From Larix sibirica (lineage: Eukaryota; Streptophyta; Pinopsida; Pinales; Pinaceae), in the NCBI GenBank assembly GCA_004151065.3, contig NWUY0304962770.1, positions 1-54,367 on the forward strand: a stretch of DNA of 54,367 bases, read 5' to 3'. The notes beneath the pieces are model-generated. The model saw only the letters and a program-made list of their open reading frames with translations. It did not search any database and was not told the DNA's origin. The position numbers and the translations under genes are program-made. Below, one piece after another: positions 52,096 through 54,367 of the stretch (the first letter of the stretch is position 1; the number at the start of each line of letters is the position of its first letter).

Positions 52096-53198
52096 ATATA
52101 GAAAGTTCAATAAATGACGATCTTCAGAAATAAAAACTCATTTATCCCCCCCCAAATGGGTTATATAATATATTTTGTCTAACCAAACGTAGTGCCTGCC
52201 CTGAACAAGGTAGGCCATCCATCTCTAAATATAAAAAGAAATCATCAGTGAGTGCGTCCGCTGTGTTTGTGACAGATGAACTGTTTCACGATGGGAGACT
52301 GGGGTTGTGATGAGTGCTAGCTTCACGTCATCACCTAGCCTAAAGGGTGTGTTGTGATATGATGAAAAGTGAGGAATCTGGGATGGGATGTGTAGTGCAG
52401 TTTCAATCTTCGTTCGATTTTGGTTTTATTTGCCTACCTCTCTTGCCTGTTCACGTGGTGCTCCCCCTATTTTGTATGATGGCTTGGTTTGGCTATCTGA
52501 CTCGTTGTTTCTGTTTTCGTCGGGTGGTTGGTCCGGCCCGGGTAGGGTGGTCGTGTTATGGGTGATCCGCTTCTTATGGAGGCCTGTTCTGCGTCTTCTG
52601 AGGCATGATCCGCTTGCTTCGAACGTGTGTAATAAATTGCTCACCACCCAACAACTGGTCATGAATTATATATAATATTATGTAATAACTATATTCGGTT
52701 TTATAATCAGGTTGGTTGAAAGCAGAGCTAGACAAGACACTGAATTATCCTTATTCATTGTCGACAACTTTGCTCAATAACTGGCTGCCATGTCTTCTTT
52801 AGAGGTACTCCAAATCCTCCCTTCCCAATGAAAGGTCTTGTTGTATGCTCTTGGAGCCATTGATCTTTCACATTGAAAGTTAATTACATTTTATTTGGAC
52901 AAAGAAAGTGGTCCTCCCACCTTCTTTCACATTCTAGATCCCAATCAACCTAATTATTCGTTGTTGTATTAAAAATGTAGGTGCTTCCACCTAGCCGTGT
53001 AGCTCTGCTTGTTTTGTTAAAATAAGTTGAGAGGAGTCTCCCCAGCGAGGCGGGTTCTAAAGAGAATCCCAATCCTATATGAAACTAGTACCTGGTTGGT
53101 GGGGTAATAATAATATAATAATAAGTGTATGAAGAAAAGGTTCCTTCACATATTAGACTTAAAATGAGGAACGACCAAAAAAATCTCAGATTATTGGC
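52096..53198. other. non-coding stretch
   Basis: No gene supported. Plus frames 52347-52565 and 52388-52675 and minus frame 52426-52662 cover the same bases in several phases. The 52400-52620 part is T/G-rich. 52680-53000 looks nuclear, but only one short RNase-H-like word is visible. Confidence 0.45.
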
Positions 53199-53214
53199 AT
53201 ATATATATATATAT
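53199..53214. repeat. (AT)8 microsatellite
   Basis: Sixteen bases of uninterrupted AT dinucleotide, the same length as at 7273-7288. Confidence 0.9.
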
Positions 53215-53559
53215 GTACAATGCGCTCCCGTGGAAGTGGATTATATTGTGAATTGATTGAAACTATCCCCATCTTGTGATTTTATGCAGTACGAGCTGAC
53301 TTATTTGCATCTATTCCAAATATACGTACATATACATGCATGTATGAGTCCGTATGCAGTGGCGTTCGTAATTGCTACTACCGACCGAACTAAACCAGAT
53401 AGCCCAGTCGCGGACCTTGTCTGGCATGATATAACTGAAGCAACCAATACCAGTATGGTCTAGACTCTTGCACGGAAAGTTAGCAACATAGATAATAGGT
53501 ACGCACCGTGAAAACAAAATCACCAATGCTCGGAATGAATGCAGCAAGAGCAAGATCTT
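53215..53559. other. non-coding stretch
   Basis: Frames 53257-53463 (plus) and 53311-53553 (minus) overlap on opposite strands and lack motifs. ATACGTACATATACATGCAT at 53321 is a low-complexity alternating tract. Confidence 0.45.
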
Positions 53560-54240
53560 ACTCTGGACTTGGAACTACTCGTTATGGGACTAGAACCAAA
53601 ATAATGGGCTATTATGGTATTAAACTGGAAGAGATGCTTTGAGCTTTGCTCGGTAAAATGAATCAATACTTTGTGCTGCTAGCTTAGATGCATGCTTACT
53701 CGGATGCTTTCTTTGCTAGTGCTGCCTTCTACCCATGCTGCTGGTGGTGCTGGATAAGCTGCTGCTCCTGTTACTGTCTCTACTTCTGGGTCTCGATCTA
53801 CGACTTAAATGGACGGACTACTACTCGATCTGAGCGAAGAGATGCTAAGACAGTAAATGGCACTCGGGCGATATGCTTATTTCAAACCGGAAGGTATGCT
53901 GGGCAATAAGTCGTAAGGGATGCTGCTGGGTCTTGGTCATGAACTGGATTTCAATATAGTAGGCTATGTTGCTGGTTATGGATAAGGATATCGTTCTCTA
54001 ATAGGATCTCGGTTTCGAGACTCAGACTCTTAATATTGCTCACGAAGGTCTGGATATTTCACTAGTTATGGTCCTTAAACACCTGCTTTTGCTACTGGAT
54101 ATGCCCTTACTACGTGTGTTTCAAAAGAGATAATATACTGCTCTTATATATATTAATATACCATACCATTGGTGCTTTCCTACCTATGTATCTCCTGCTG
54201 CTGGATAAACAAGAGCTGCATGGCTTGGCTTAGATGGCCC
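53560..54240 (+). repeat. large coding-like GCTGCTGG/TCTCGATC repeat block
   Basis: The plus strand is built from GGAACTACTCG, TATGGGACTAG, GCTGCTGG, GGTCTCGATCT and GCTGGTTATGG words and reads as decayed Gly/Ala/Thr/Ser/Arg peptide (LGTTRYGTRT near 53565). It shares words with the minus strand of 44434-45260, such as GGGATGCTG after AATAAG, so the two are inverted relatives. The 53688-53909 frame (73 codons, Cys/Trp-rich) is a shifted reading of the same DNA. Confidence 0.55.
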
Positions 54241-54367
54241 TGAAGATAGATCTATTCTGGGGTTCACAAGACGAGTTCGTCTATCAGAAGGTAATAAGCT
54301 AAGGTAGAGGAACTCAATCCCCCCTTTCAATGTGGTTGTATTGTAAGAGAATAACAACCAGAGCGGA
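54241..54367. other. window end, non-coding
   Basis: No feature seen. No clear end of the preceding repeat block could be set. Confidence 0.4.

Noticed and set aside
51840-52097. Trp/Leu-rich frames on the minus strand as genes
   Set aside because: They are translations of the GGCTACTC repeat in more than one phase.
52740-52990. Possible Ty1/copia RNase H remnant (ITGCHVFFRGTP word)
   Set aside because: The following conserved residues of that domain are not found in any phase, so the word alone is not enough.
1-54367. CRISPR array or bacterial operon structure
   Set aside because: No regularly spaced identical repeats with unique spacers, no ribosome-binding sites before long frames, and no densely packed genes.

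Overview
The window looks like intergenic DNA from a large plant mitochondrial chromosome, most probably of a gymnosperm (conifer-like). This is an inference. The composition is near-balanced and only moderately AT-rich. There is no bacterial gene packing. I recognise no complete rRNA, tRNA or standard mitochondrial protein gene. The DNA is full of short, diverged, dispersed repeats and decayed fragments of nuclear retrotransposons. A repeat-rich nuclear region is the main alternative. The longest open frame is about 212 codons (4692-5336, minus) and has no recognisable product.

Layout. 1-9,000: non-coding DNA with scattered short repeats (3,200-3,470; 3,720-4,100; 5,770-6,000), one orphan frame and two good hairpins. 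8,990-11,530: two blocks of decayed minisatellite that read as Gly/Asn/Ala/Ser/Thr-rich peptide with drifting frame. 12,980-18,320: copies of several dispersed repeats, including two halves of a repeat found whole at 45,294-45,520. 18,353-18,460: a possible chromodomain remnant. 19,466-26,000: nuclear-looking DNA with two long degenerate coding stretches (19,466-22,039 and 25,199-25,977) that I cannot name.

27,744-28,875 carries a Ty3/gypsy Gag, zinc knuckle and protease-region remnant on the plus strand. 31,900-32,390 is a plus-strand Ty3/gypsy integrase remnant, and 41,369-41,752 a second, different integrase remnant on the minus strand. The rest, 32,400-54,367, is non-coding DNA carrying repeat blocks at 33,250-33,560, 40,850-41,100, 43,140-43,380, 44,434-45,260, 47,380-47,660, 50,480-50,720, 51,900-52,090 and 53,560-54,240.

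Nothing here works as an operon or pathway. The content is best read as a record of nuclear-to-organelle transfer, decay, and spread of very short repeats. The two strongest leads are a roughly 28-bp dispersed element with at least ten copies in both orientations, and the unnamed degenerate coding stretches.
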